Shown here one piece after another: positions 1 through 7,031 of a stretch of DNA of 9,693 bases (within the stretch, counting starts at the first letter, position 1; every line of letters starts with the position of its first letter). The stretch lies in contig JAVBPD010000009.1 of assembly GCA_031549885.1 (NCBI GenBank), positions 1 to 9,693 of the forward strand, in the 5' to 3' direction. A program made the translations under genes and the position numbers. The notes below the pieces were generated by a model that worked only from the letters and a program-made list of their open reading frames with translations, was not told the origin of the DNA and ran no database searches. Origin of the DNA: WQUF01 sp031549885. Its GTDB lineage: Bacteria > Bacillota > Clostridia > Clostridiales > Clostridiaceae.

Positions 1-1
1 A

Positions 2-193
2 TATTTAAATGGATTTGCACGAGAAAAAGCTAGCAGGTTTGCAGGGCTTGTTTCAAAGGGAGAGTTTAAATATGTGTTTAAACTAAGATATGATGAAGAA
101 GCTATGGAGTTTTATGCAAATAAAAATATAATTGATAAAAATCTATTAAATAAACTAAATTCTAAAACTGTAGCAGAGTTTTTTAAAAAATAA
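2..193 (+). CDS. C-terminal end of an unrecognised protein (partial)
   Basis: An open frame enters from the left edge and ends at TAA 191-193, leaving 63 codons. The visible tail is hydrophilic and looks helical, rich in Lys, Glu, Phe and Asn; it includes RFAGLVSKGEF near the start and ends TVAEFFKK. There is no membrane segment and no motif that I recognise, so I assign no function. Codon use matches the neighbouring genes (AAA, GAA and TTT dominate), and an open frame running right to the edge supports real coding sequence. It is followed by 461 bases without a convincing gene, so it is probably not in one operon with recJ. I see no strong terminator directly after it. Confidence 0.6.
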   Translation, partial: YLNGFAREKASRFAGLVSKGEFKYVFKLRYDEEAMEFYANKNIIDKNLLNKLNSKTVAEFFKK

Positions 194-654
194 TATTTTC
201 AAATTAATATTTACTAAGCTTAAAATAAATGAAAACTAAATAAGAGCATTCTTTTATAAAACCCTTTCAAAAAAAGAAAAACAAGTCAGGGTTATTTGCC
301 ACATCTAAAAACATCTGTTTAAAGAACAGTGTCTCTTCTTTTAAAATTTTACCCTTGTCGAATATAAAATTAAAACTAAATCCTGTCTTAAAAAATTTTT
401 TTAAAAATAGGAATATTTTAAACTATACTTTTTTGAAGGTATAGCTAACTTTTATAAATCAATTTGTTAACATGTCCCCAAATTGAATTAATGTTACATT
501 TCCCATCTAATTTTCATATTTTCCTCCAAATATTATAAAAGCTTCTTAATATATAAATTTTCCCCACAACAGTTTTTATTTATTTTAAGTTATTTATAGA
601 TTATTATCAATATGTTAAAATAAAATAGCTGTAATTAATATTAGTAGGTGTCAT
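194..654. other. Intergenic region with small inverted repeats
   Basis: No intact gene is visible in these 461 bases. Short inverted repeats occur at AACCCT 260-265 / AGGGTT 288-293; a hairpin at 311-332 (CTGTT 315-319 / AACAG 325-329, extended by ACA/TGT with one bulge); CTATAC 423-428 / GTATAG 439-444; and TCAATTTG 459-466 / CAAATTGA 479-486. The last competes with TAACAT 468-473 / ATGTTA 491-496. On the minus strand a GGAGG (523-527) precedes an ATG (517) that opens only 7 codons. Another minus-strand frame, 422 to 204, has only one stop (TGA 267-269) in 73 codons and may be a decayed gene. TGTCGAA at 356-362 matches a Spo0A-box core. The right end carries the recJ promoter. In such AT-rich DNA some of these repeats are expected by chance. 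Confidence 0.5.
593..621 (+). promoter_or_regulatory. Probable sigma-A promoter of recJ
   Basis: A -35-like TTTATA (593-598; 4 of 6 to TTGACA) is followed after 17 bases by TAAAAT (616-621; 5 of 6 to TATAAT). A TG at 613-614, one base before the -10, makes it an extended -10 element. Transcription would start near 628, leaving a leader of about 27 bases before the recJ ATG at 655. AT-rich DNA gives many chance matches, but the spacing, the extended -10 and the position make this the best candidate. Confidence 0.5.
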
Positions 655-2367
655 ATGGAAAAATGGATGGTTAAAAACATAAAAGCTCCCATTTATGAAA
701 TGAGCAAAGAATTAAATATAAACCCGATTATCACAAGGCTTTTAATAAATAGAAATGTAAAATCCATAAAAGAAGCAAAGGATTTCTTGCATCCTAATTT
801 AAAGAATTTAGGGGACCCATTTAAAATCTTAGATATGAAAAAAGCTATAAGTATCATTTCAGAAGCTATTTCAAATAATGAACTTATAGGTATATTTGGA
901 GATTATGATGCAGATGGAGTGGTAAGCACTTATATGCTTTACTCATCTTTTTTTGAATTAGGAGGAAATGTTACTTATGCTATACCCCATAGAGTAGAAG
1001 ATGGATACGGCATAAATAAAAACATGGTTTTAAAGGCATATAAAGAAGGCATAAAACTTATTGTAACATGTGATAATGGCATTTCCGCTTTTGAAGCTAT
1101 AGAATATGCTAAAGAAATTGGTATGAAAGTTATAGTCACTGATCATCATGAAATAACTCTGTCTTCTGAAAATAAAGAAATACTTCCAAATGCTGATGCT
1201 ATTTTAAATCCTAAAAGATCAGGTGATAATTATACTTTTAAAAAGCTCTGTGGAGCAGGTGTTGCATTAAAACTTGTTGAAGGATTGTTTGCTCATTTTA
1301 ATAAAAAAAATTGGGGAAAGTACATAGAATTTGCTGCTATTGCAACAGTATGCGATGTAGTGGATTTGCAAGATGAAAATAGAATAATTGTTTATCATGG
1401 ATTAAAAATGCTAAATAATACCACTAATTTAGGCATGAAAGCTCTCATTAAAGAGGTAGGTTTAAGCGATAAAAATATAAATGCTTATCATTTAGGCTTT
1501 ATAATAGGCCCATCTATAAACGCATCTGGGAGGCTTGAAAAAGCAGATTATTCCTTAAAGCTTTTTCTTTCACAAAATGAAAATGAAGCTTTCGAGCTTG
1601 CTGAATATTTACATCGCTTAAATATAGAAAGGCAAAAGATAACAAGTGCTGGAATAGATATTGCAATTGAAATGATGAAAAATTATGATAAAAATTTAAA
1701 GGTTATTGTATTAAATATAAATGAAGTTCATGAGAGCATTGCAGGTATTGTGGCAGGAAGAATAAAAGAAAAGTATTATCTTCCATGCATCATACTTACA
1801 AAGGTCCAGGATGGTTTAAAAGGTTCTGGTAGAAGCATTGAGGAATACAATATGTTTGACGAATTATCAAAAGTAAAATACCTTATGAATAAATTTGGAG
1901 GGCACGCAATGGCTGCAGGGCTATCCATTGATGAGGATAAGCTTGCTGAATTTATAGAGGTTTTAAACAATAATTGCACTTTAAAAGATGATGATATCAT
2001 ACCTACCATATCCATTGATACAAAGCTTTCTTTTAATGATATATCTTTTGAGTTATATGAAAATATAAAGATGCTTGAACCATATGGTAAGTCTAATCCC
2101 AAACCCCTTTTTGCTGAAAAATGTGTATCAATATCAAAAATAGAACTTATCGGCAAAAATAAAAATGTAATTAAAATGTTGTTAAAATTTAATAATATAA
2201 TGTATGATTCGCTAATTTATGATCAAAATATTTTAGACAAATTTAATGAACTTTCAAATGTTTTTAGTTTAGGTAAAAAAATAGATATAGTGTTTACAAT
2301 TGATATAAATGAATATATGGGAAAAAAGAAATTACAGTTAATAATAAATAGTTATAGACCAAGTTAA
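655..2367 (+). CDS. recJ: Single-stranded-DNA-specific exonuclease RecJ
   Basis: This is a cytoplasmic 5'-3' exonuclease on single-stranded DNA. In the RecJ family it resects ends for recombination and also acts in mismatch and base-excision repair. All DHH-phosphoesterase signatures are visible: DYDADG at residues 83-88, CDNGIS 139-144, TDHHE 162-166 and DVVDL 234-238, which supply the metal-binding Asp/His residues, then SINASGR 287-293. The DHHA1 domain is marked by LKGSGRS 388-394 and GGHAMAAGL 415-423. Residues from about 440 to 570 would be the C-terminal OB-type domain. At 570 residues it has the usual compact RecJ length, without the long C-terminal extension of some Bacillus proteins. 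The chosen ATG has a modest AGGTG site (646-650) only 4 bases upstream; an ATG four codons later is less well placed. The branching enzyme follows after 15 bases, so the two are probably cotranscribed. This differs from the usual Firmicute recJ-apt-relA order. Confidence 0.95.
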   Translation: MEKWMVKNIKAPIYEMSKELNINPIITRLLINRNVKSIKEAKDFLHPNLKNLGDPFKILDMKKAISIISEAISNNELIGIFGDYDADGVVSTYMLYSSFFELGGNVTYAIPHRVEDGYGINKNMVLKAYKEGIKLIVTCDNGISAFEAIEYAKEIGMKVIVTDHHEITLSSENKEILPNADAILNPKRSGDNYTFKKLCGAGVALKLVEGLFAHFNKKNWGKYIEFAAIATVCDVVDLQDENRIIVYHGLKMLNNTTNLGMKALIKEVGLSDKNINAYHLGFIIGPSINASGRLEKADYSLKLFLSQNENEAFELAEYLHRLNIERQKITSAGIDIAIEMMKNYDKNLKVIVLNINEVHESIAGIVAGRIKEKYYLPCIILTKVQDGLKGSGRSIEEYNMFDELSKVKYLMNKFGGHAMAAGLSIDEDKLAEFIEVLNNNCTLKDDDIIPTISIDTKLSFNDISFELYENIKMLEPYGKSNPKPLFAEKCVSISKIELIGKNKNVIKMLLKFNNIMYDSLIYDQNILDKFNELSNVFSLGKKIDIVFTIDINEYMGKKKLQLIINSYRPS

Positions 2368-2382
2368 TGGGAGGAAAAAATA

Positions 2383-4383
2383 ATGGTAACTCCAAATAAA
2401 AAATATAAAATAATTGAAATTGACCCTTATTTAAAACCTTATGAAAAATATATAGACATTAGGATGAAAAATTATCAAAGCTTTAAAAAGATAATATTGA
2501 AAAAAGGCGAAAAGATAAAGGATTTTGCTAATGGACATTTATTTTTCGGATTTCACAGATTAGAAAATGGTTATGTGTACAGAGAATGGGCACCTGCCGC
2601 AGATAGCTTATATTTAATGGGTGATTTTAATAATTGGAATGGAAGTTCTCATCCTTTAGTGTCAATCGGAAATGGCGCATGGGAAATAATATTAAATGAT
2701 GTTCCCTTTGATCTCCACAATACAAGGGTAAAGGTGAGGGTAAATTCAAATGGTAAATCAAAAGATAGGATTCCCCTTTACATAAAAAGAGCAGTGCAAG
2801 ATGAAAATTCTTTTTTATACGATGGCGTTGTATGGCTTCCTAAAGAAGAGTTTATGTGGACTGATAGCAATTTTAAAACAAAAAAAAATTCTGAAATTTT
2901 TATTTATGAATGCCACATAGGCATGGCACAAGAAAAGGAAGCAGTTGGCACTTTTAAAGAGTTCACTGAAAACATACTTCCTTGGATTAAAAAAAGCGGC
3001 TATAATACAATTCAGCTTATGGCTATAGCTGAACACCCATATTATGGTTCATTTGGTTACCATGTTTCAAACTTTTTTGCCGTATCTTCTAGATTTGGCA
3101 CACCTCTTGATTTAAAGGAACTTATCAATACCGCTCATTCTATGGGTTTAACCGTTCTTCTTGATCTAGTTCATTCACATGCTGTAAAAAATATCAATGA
3201 AGGCATAAATGAATTTGATGGAACTGATTATCAATTTTTCCACACAGGAGCTAGAGGTGAACATCCTGCGTGGGATTCTAAACTCTTTAATTATGGTAAA
3301 CCTGAAGTTGTACATTTTTTATTGTCAAATATTAAATTTTGGCTTGATGAATACCATTTTGATGGATTTAGATTTGATGGTGTCACATCAATGATTTATA
3401 ACAATAATGGTTTAGGAATTAGTTTTGACAATTATAGCAAATATTTTGGGAAAGAAACAAATCAAGAAGCTATTGTCTATCTGCAGCTCGCTACAGATTT
3501 AATAAAAGAAGTAAATCCTCAAGCAATAACTATTGCAGAAGATATGAGCGGAATGCCTGGCATGTGCATACCTGTTTCATATGGCGGAATTGGTTTTAAA
3601 TACAGGCTTTCCATGGGTATACCTGATTTCTTTATAAAAACTTTAAAAGAAGTATCTGATGAAAACTGGGATCTTTGGAAAATGTGGTATGAGCTTACTA
3701 CAAGAAGACCTATGGAAAAGAATATTGCTTATTGTGAATCCCATGATCAAGCTCTTGTTGGAGATAAAACCATCATATTTAGGCTTGCAGATAAAGAGAT
3801 GTATTTTGCTATGAACAAAGAAAGCAAAAATTTTATAATCGATAGAGCCATAGCACTCCATAAATTAATAAGATTTGTAACATTAACTCTTGGTGGAGAA
3901 GGGTATTTAAATTTCATGGGCAATGAATTTGGCCACCCTGAATGGATCGATTTTCCAAGGCCTGGCAATGGATTAAGCTATAAATATGCAAAAAGGCAAT
4001 GGCATTTAGTAAATGATAGCAATTTAAGGTATGAATATCTCTATAACTTCGATAAAGCCATGATAAAGCTTGTAAAAAAATATTCTATATTAAAAGCAAA
4101 AGAAGTAAGAAATATTTATATTGATCAAAAAAATTTAATACTTGCTTATAAAAAAGGAGAGCTCATATTTTTATTTAATTTCCATCCTTCAATTTCAGAA
4201 CCTAACTTTTTAGTTAGAATTTATGAAAGAGGAAATTATGAAATCATATTTAGCTCAGATGATGAAGAGTTTGGTGGATTTAATAGGATTTCTAAAAATT
4301 ATGTGTATTCAGCGGATGAGGTTGGATTTAAAATATATATCCCTAGCAGAGTTGTATTAGTGCTTAAAAAAATTGATCAATAG
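2383..4383 (+). CDS. glgB: 1,4-alpha-glucan branching enzyme, eukaryote-like (GH13_8 type)
   Basis: The enzyme cuts an alpha-1,4-glucan chain and rejoins it by an alpha-1,6 bond, making branches in glycogen. The N-terminal part (about 8-50, with DPYLKPY at 14-20) resembles the start of animal and fungal branching enzymes. A CBM48-like beta domain follows (YREWAPAADSLYLMGDFNNW, 66-85). The GH13 barrel begins around IYECHIG 174-180. Catalytic residues by family motif are the nucleophile Asp332 in GFRFDGVTS, acid/base Glu386 in TIAEDMSG and Asp455 in ESHDQALVGDKT. MGNEFGHPEWIDFPR lies in the last third, followed by a C-terminal beta domain. At 666 residues it is the usual length for the eukaryotic type. 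The start is fixed by GGGAGG (2369-2374), 8 bases before the ATG. No glgC, glgA, glgP or amylase gene is visible here, so the enzyme stands apart from a normal glycogen operon. Its exact product is inferred from the family. Confidence 0.93.
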   Translation: MVTPNKKYKIIEIDPYLKPYEKYIDIRMKNYQSFKKIILKKGEKIKDFANGHLFFGFHRLENGYVYREWAPAADSLYLMGDFNNWNGSSHPLVSIGNGAWEIILNDVPFDLHNTRVKVRVNSNGKSKDRIPLYIKRAVQDENSFLYDGVVWLPKEEFMWTDSNFKTKKNSEIFIYECHIGMAQEKEAVGTFKEFTENILPWIKKSGYNTIQLMAIAEHPYYGSFGYHVSNFFAVSSRFGTPLDLKELINTAHSMGLTVLLDLVHSHAVKNINEGINEFDGTDYQFFHTGARGEHPAWDSKLFNYGKPEVVHFLLSNIKFWLDEYHFDGFRFDGVTSMIYNNNGLGISFDNYSKYFGKETNQEAIVYLQLATDLIKEVNPQAITIAEDMSGMPGMCIPVSYGGIGFKYRLSMGIPDFFIKTLKEVSDENWDLWKMWYELTTRRPMEKNIAYCESHDQALVGDKTIIFRLADKEMYFAMNKESKNFIIDRAIALHKLIRFVTLTLGGEGYLNFMGNEFGHPEWIDFPRPGNGLSYKYAKRQWHLVNDSNLRYEYLYNFDKAMIKLVKKYSILKAKEVRNIYIDQKNLILAYKKGELIFLFNFHPSISEPNFLVRIYERGNYEIIFSSDDEEFGGFNRISKNYVYSADEVGFKIYIPSRVVLVLKKIDQ

Positions 4384-4385
4384 TC

Positions 4386-4414
4386 TCTTTTCTTTATAAA
4401 ATTTAAGTTATAAT
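4386..4414 (+). promoter_or_regulatory. Probable promoter of the AlkD-like gene
   Basis: A perfect -10 TATAAT lies at 4409-4414 in the 71-base gap after glgB. The region 17 bases upstream (4386-4391, TCTTTT) is only a weak -35, so I rely mainly on the -10. Transcription would begin near 4421, about 34 bases before the chosen ATG. No terminator separates glgB from this gene, so read-through from the recJ-glgB unit is also possible. Confidence 0.45.
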
Positions 4415-4440
4415 GATAGATAATATTATATTTAAATTAA

Positions 4441-4454
4441 GAAAGGAAAATATT
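4441..4454 (+). promoter_or_regulatory. Ribosome binding site that sets the AlkD-like start
   Basis: GAAAGGA (4441-4447) ends 7 bases before ATG 4455. The longest open frame begins at 4413, but that ATG overlaps the -10 box, has no ribosome binding site and adds 14 residues that do not fit the family. Confidence 0.75.
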
Positions 4455-5162
4455 ATGGAATTATCACAAGTGTTAGATGAGCTATCCGCCCTTGGCACAG
4501 AGCGAAATAAAAAAATATATATAAGCCACGGCGCAAAGGAGCCTTTATTTGGAGTTGCCACAGGTGCTATGAAATCTATTTCTAAAAAAATCAAAAAAAA
4601 TCAGCCCCTTGCAGAGGAGCTTTATAGAACAGGAAATTATGATGCAATGTATTTAGCTGGAATGATTGCAGATCCAAAACTCATGACAAAGGATGATTTT
4701 GAAAGCTGGATTAATGATGCATACTTTTATATGATTTCAGATTATATTGTAGCTGTAACTCTTGCAGAAACGGATTTTGCACAAGAAGTGGCGGATAAAT
4801 GGATAAAAAGCAAAGAGGAATTAAAAATGTCTGCTGGCTACAACTGCTATAGCTGGCTCCTTGGAAATCGCCCTGATAGCTATTTTGACAAAGAAAAAAT
4901 AAATAAAATGCTAAACCAAGTAAAAGAAACAATACATAATGAACCCGATCGAACTAAATATTCTATGAACAATTTCATCTCAACTGTTGGAATATCCTAT
5001 ATTCCTCTTCATAATGAAGCTATTAAGGCAGCTAAGGAAATTGGTGAAGTTAAAATTATGGTAGGAAAAACTAAATGCAGCGTTCCCATTGCAGAAGAGT
5101 ATATTCAAAAAGCTATTGATAAAGGGAAGATAGGATTTAAGAGGAAAAATGTGAGATGTTAA
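4455..5162 (+). CDS. DNA alkylation repair-like protein (AlkD fold, HEAT repeats)
   Basis: A cytoplasmic all-helical protein of 235 residues, about the size of AlkD DNA glycosylases, which remove N3- and N7-alkylated purines. Family features are the FGVATGAMKSISKKIKK segment (32-48), AMYLAGMIADPKLMTKDDFESW (64-85) and the central helices SDYIVA...ADKWIKS (95-119). Asp96 is the likely counterpart of the AlkD catalytic Asp (Asp113 in Bacillus cereus AlkD). The motif that usually reads RAG, carrying the DNA-cleft Arg (Arg148 in B. cereus AlkD), reads MSAGYN here (125-130), so that Arg is replaced by Ser. The usual tryptophan-rich segment before the Asp is Tyr/Phe-rich (AYFYMISD). Glycosylase activity is therefore uncertain, and this may be a non-catalytic or differently acting member such as AlkD2-type proteins. 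It has its own promoter and ends at a strong terminator. The family is clear; the activity is inferred. Confidence 0.82.
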   Translation: MELSQVLDELSALGTERNKKIYISHGAKEPLFGVATGAMKSISKKIKKNQPLAEELYRTGNYDAMYLAGMIADPKLMTKDDFESWINDAYFYMISDYIVAVTLAETDFAQEVADKWIKSKEELKMSAGYNCYSWLLGNRPDSYFDKEKINKMLNQVKETIHNEPDRTKYSMNNFISTVGISYIPLHNEAIKAAKEIGEVKIMVGKTKCSVPIAEEYIQKAIDKGKIGFKRKNVRC

Positions 5163-5180
5163 TTGGATAAATATTGATAA

Positions 5181-5220
5181 AAGAAGCAAAGATGTTTAAT
5201 TCTTTGCTTCTTCTATTTTC
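5181..5220 (+). terminator. Strong intrinsic terminator after the AlkD-like gene
   Basis: A perfect 12-bp stem AAGAAGCAAAGA (5181-5192) / TCTTTGCTTCTT (5201-5212) with an 8-base loop is followed by CTATTTTC. It lies 18 bases after the stop codon at 5162. On the minus strand the stem is followed by TTATC, a poor U-run. It may still stop transcripts from the convergent DIP1984 gene, which ends at 5394 and has no nearer hairpin. Confidence 0.88.
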
Positions 5221-5393
5221 CCCTGTCCCAACCCTCATCTAAAAAAATCTACATGTGGTAATAATATGTAATTAATTCAATGTACTATATTTAAAGTGTA
5301 TTGAGCTAATTTGTTATAACGGATTCGAACCAGAACTGCTCCATGTTCACCCCAATTTTTTCATGTACGCCTTTATTTTAGACTACCATCTTA
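5221..5393. other. Convergent intergenic spacer, no gene seen
   Basis: This is the spacer between the plus-strand terminator and the end of the minus-strand DIP1984 gene. It contains an exact tRNA T-loop-like 11-mer on the minus strand (GGTTCGAATCC, 5321-5331), but the flanks do not fold into a T arm or an acceptor stem. A minus-strand mini-frame of 12 codons (ATG 5344 to TAG 5306-5308) has GGGG 5 bases upstream. I see no promoter or convincing RNA here. Confidence 0.5.
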
Positions 5394-5849
5394 TTAATCA
5401 AAATCCACAGTCCAATTTATACCCTGGATCTTTGTATCAAGTTCTCTATATTGTTTTGAAAGGGAATCTATTCTCTTTTGAATGCTTCCTATATTAAGAG
5501 TGGTACACATTTTAACTTCGGCATGTGTAAGTCTATAATCTTTTTCATTTGCTCTTTCTACAATGTTATTTAAAGCATTCCTCATTTTAACGATCTTATT
5601 TCTATTTGCAATGGCGTCAGCAAGAGATTCCCCATTTGGCATCTTTACTTCTAGATTTTTATAATTGATTTTTTTAACAATATTGCATAAATCATCTTCT
5701 ATTTTAAACATTTCACTTAACAATTCTTCAGGATCTTCAAAAGGCTTTTCCCCTTCTTGCACTTTAAGGTTTGAATTTATCCTCTGCTTTAAACTATCAA
5801 TTTTCTTTTGATATTCAGATCGTAGTAAGAGAGCTTCAGCTAATTTCAT
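5394..5849 (-). CDS. DIP1984 family protein, function unknown
   Basis: A small, helical, charged cytoplasmic protein of 151 residues. The opening MKLAEALLLRSEYQKKIDSL, the KVQEGEKPFEDPEELL stretch (29-44), the INYKNLEV segment and the late LTHAEVKMCTT and IQKRIDSLSKQYRELD segments are typical of the DIP1984 family, named after a Corynebacterium diphtheriae protein. No enzymatic motif is visible. The N- and C-terminal parts look like coiled coil (QKKIDSLKQRI and QKRIDSLSKQYRELDTKI). Length is normal for the family. The ATG at 5849 has AGGGGG (5858-5863) 8 bases upstream. The gene has its own promoter 39 bases away and lies 83 bases after the nucleoside cluster on the same strand. It may be transcribed alone or by read-through. 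No role can be given. Confidence 0.85.
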   Translation of the reverse strand: MKLAEALLLRSEYQKKIDSLKQRINSNLKVQEGEKPFEDPEELLSEMFKIEDDLCNIVKKINYKNLEVKMPNGESLADAIANRNKIVKMRNALNNIVERANEKDYRLTHAEVKMCTTLNIGSIQKRIDSLSKQYRELDTKIQGINWTVDFD

Positions 5850-5887
5850 CTAATATTCCCCCTTTTTTTTCTGTATAAATTATTGAA

Positions 5888-5916
5888 ATTATATCAATAA
5901 AATTAGATATAATCAA
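5888..5916 (-). promoter_or_regulatory. Sigma-A promoter of the DIP1984 gene
   Basis: On the minus strand, TTGATT (-35, 5911-5916) is separated by exactly 17 bases from a perfect TATAAT (-10, 5888-5893). Transcription should start near 5881, giving a leader of about 32 bases to ATG 5849. This is the best-looking promoter in the window. It lies wholly in the gap between the deoxyribosyltransferase stop (5933) and DIP1984. Confidence 0.8.
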
Positions 5917-5932
5917 TTAAAATAAAGGGGAT

Positions 5933-7015
5933 TTAATTTATTCTCTTTGAAATTTCATCCATTACCTTTTCAAAATCGCCTTCAAAAATAGGCATTGATG
6001 ATGCAAACATCAAATTAATAGGATAGTTAAAATCTTCTACCACATGGCCACACAAATCCTGAAAAATTTCACCATTTTTATAATTTGGTATCCTATCTAT
6101 CATATTTAATGTATTTGGCATATACCCAAAGCATTTTTTCCCTAATTGCCATGCCATTCCACACTCAAATGCTGTATCGCTATTTGGTTCAAATCCATGA
6201 AAATCGCTTAAATCAGCTATTAAAATATCACAATTTCTAATATGATGCTCACATCTTTTAAAAGTATTATAAGCTATAGCATATGGATCTTCCGACTTAA
6301 TATTTTCAGTTTCCTCATTATCATCTAAAGGGGTAATGGCTTTAATTCCATAGCTTTCACATATTTGTTTCATTTTATCATATTTTTCTTTAGCCTTAAG
6401 GTCAAAACGAATAGGGCTGGCTAAATAAGCAACTGGCTTACTTGAATTTTCTTTATGAATTTTCTCATTTTCTTTAAGCTTTTCTTTGCCTTTTCTTGTT
6501 TCATCTACATCAATCATCAATAACTTTAAAGCTTCATTAAAATTCCCTTCAATAATCTTACATGAACCAATTAAAGATGGGCAAAATGGAAGATCTTTAT
6601 ATGGAAGAATTCTACCTTCTTCATCATAGACTATGCAATCTTTTAAAACTGCATTTTTATATTTAAACACCATATCCCTTTTATCCCTTGTAAATCCATA
6701 ACATCTAATGCCTCTTGCATGAGCCATGCCAATTTCAAACAATGTTCCTCCATCAGGTTCAAATCCTCTAAAAAATTCTAAATCTGCAATGATGGCAGTA
6801 GCCTCATTCATAGCTTTTGCACAATTTTGAAATATCTCATCTGCATTTTTTCGCAAATCTTCATTATCTAATTTAAGAGCATTTTTTGTAGGCATTACCA
6901 CATTAAATCCATAATGTTCAGCGCTCTTTCCCATGGCACTCCATAGATCATATCCATTTTCATAAAAACATTCTGGCCCTGCAATGTAAATGCTTTCATT
7001 CTTGTATTTATACAC
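5933..7015 (-). CDS. Tandem two-domain nucleoside 2-deoxyribosyltransferase-like protein
   Basis: The family moves a 2-deoxyribosyl group from one nucleobase to another, or hydrolyses the N-glycosidic bond in some members. Two full copies of the domain are visible. Copy 1 has YIAGP at 10-14, ADLE at 77-80, GFEPDGGTLFEIGMA 84-98 with Glu94 as likely nucleophile, and GIRCYGF 102-108. Copy 2 has YLASP at 197-201, ADLSDFHGFEPNSDTAFECGMA with Glu284, and GKKCFGY 292-298. A lysine/glutamate-rich linker (about 170-193) joins them. Both copies keep the Asp and Glu motifs, so both may be active. At 360 residues the protein is about twice the usual single-domain length. I chose GTG 7015 because GGAGGT lies 7 bases upstream. 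The ATG at 7045 lacks a site, overlaps the upstream gene and adds residues before the first strand. It is the last gene of the nucleoside cluster, 16 bases after the hydrolase. The substrate is unknown. Confidence 0.85.
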   Translation of the reverse strand: MYKYKNESIYIAGPECFYENGYDLWSAMGKSAEHYGFNVVMPTKNALKLDNEDLRKNADEIFQNCAKAMNEATAIIADLEFFRGFEPDGGTLFEIGMAHARGIRCYGFTRDKRDMVFKYKNAVLKDCIVYDEEGRILPYKDLPFCPSLIGSCKIIEGNFNEALKLLMIDVDETRKGKEKLKENEKIHKENSSKPVAYLASPIRFDLKAKEKYDKMKQICESYGIKAITPLDDNEETENIKSEDPYAIAYNTFKRCEHHIRNCDILIADLSDFHGFEPNSDTAFECGMAWQLGKKCFGYMPNTLNMIDRIPNYKNGEIFQDLCGHVVEDFNYPINLMFASSMPIFEGDFEKVMDEISKRIN

Positions 7016-7028
7016 TAATATTACCTCC
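7016..7028 (-). promoter_or_regulatory. Ribosome binding site that sets a GTG start
   Basis: GGAGGT (minus strand, 7023-7028) is 7 bases before GTG 7015. This is near-ideal spacing and favours GTG over the in-frame ATG at 7045. Confidence 0.8.
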
Positions 7029-7031
7029 AAA

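Noticed and set aside
494..517. 7-codon minus-strand frame with a good GGAGG site
   Set aside because: The frame closes at once; at most the start of a decayed gene, not a present one.
1776..2156. 126-codon minus-strand open frame inside recJ
   Set aside because: It lies fully opposite conserved recJ motifs and has no independent coding signs.
4372..4381. Palindrome ATTGATCAAT at the glgB stop codon as a terminator
   Set aside because: It has no loop and no T-run directly after it; a 10-base palindrome in AT-rich DNA is not informative.
5306..5344. 12-codon minus-strand mini-gene with a GGGG upstream
   Set aside because: Too short to support; no promoter and no recognisable peptide.
5281..5345. 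Possible minus-strand tRNA around the T-loop-like sequence
   Set aside because: No acceptor stem, D arm or anticodon arm can be formed, and the T stem pairs at only 2-3 of 5 positions.
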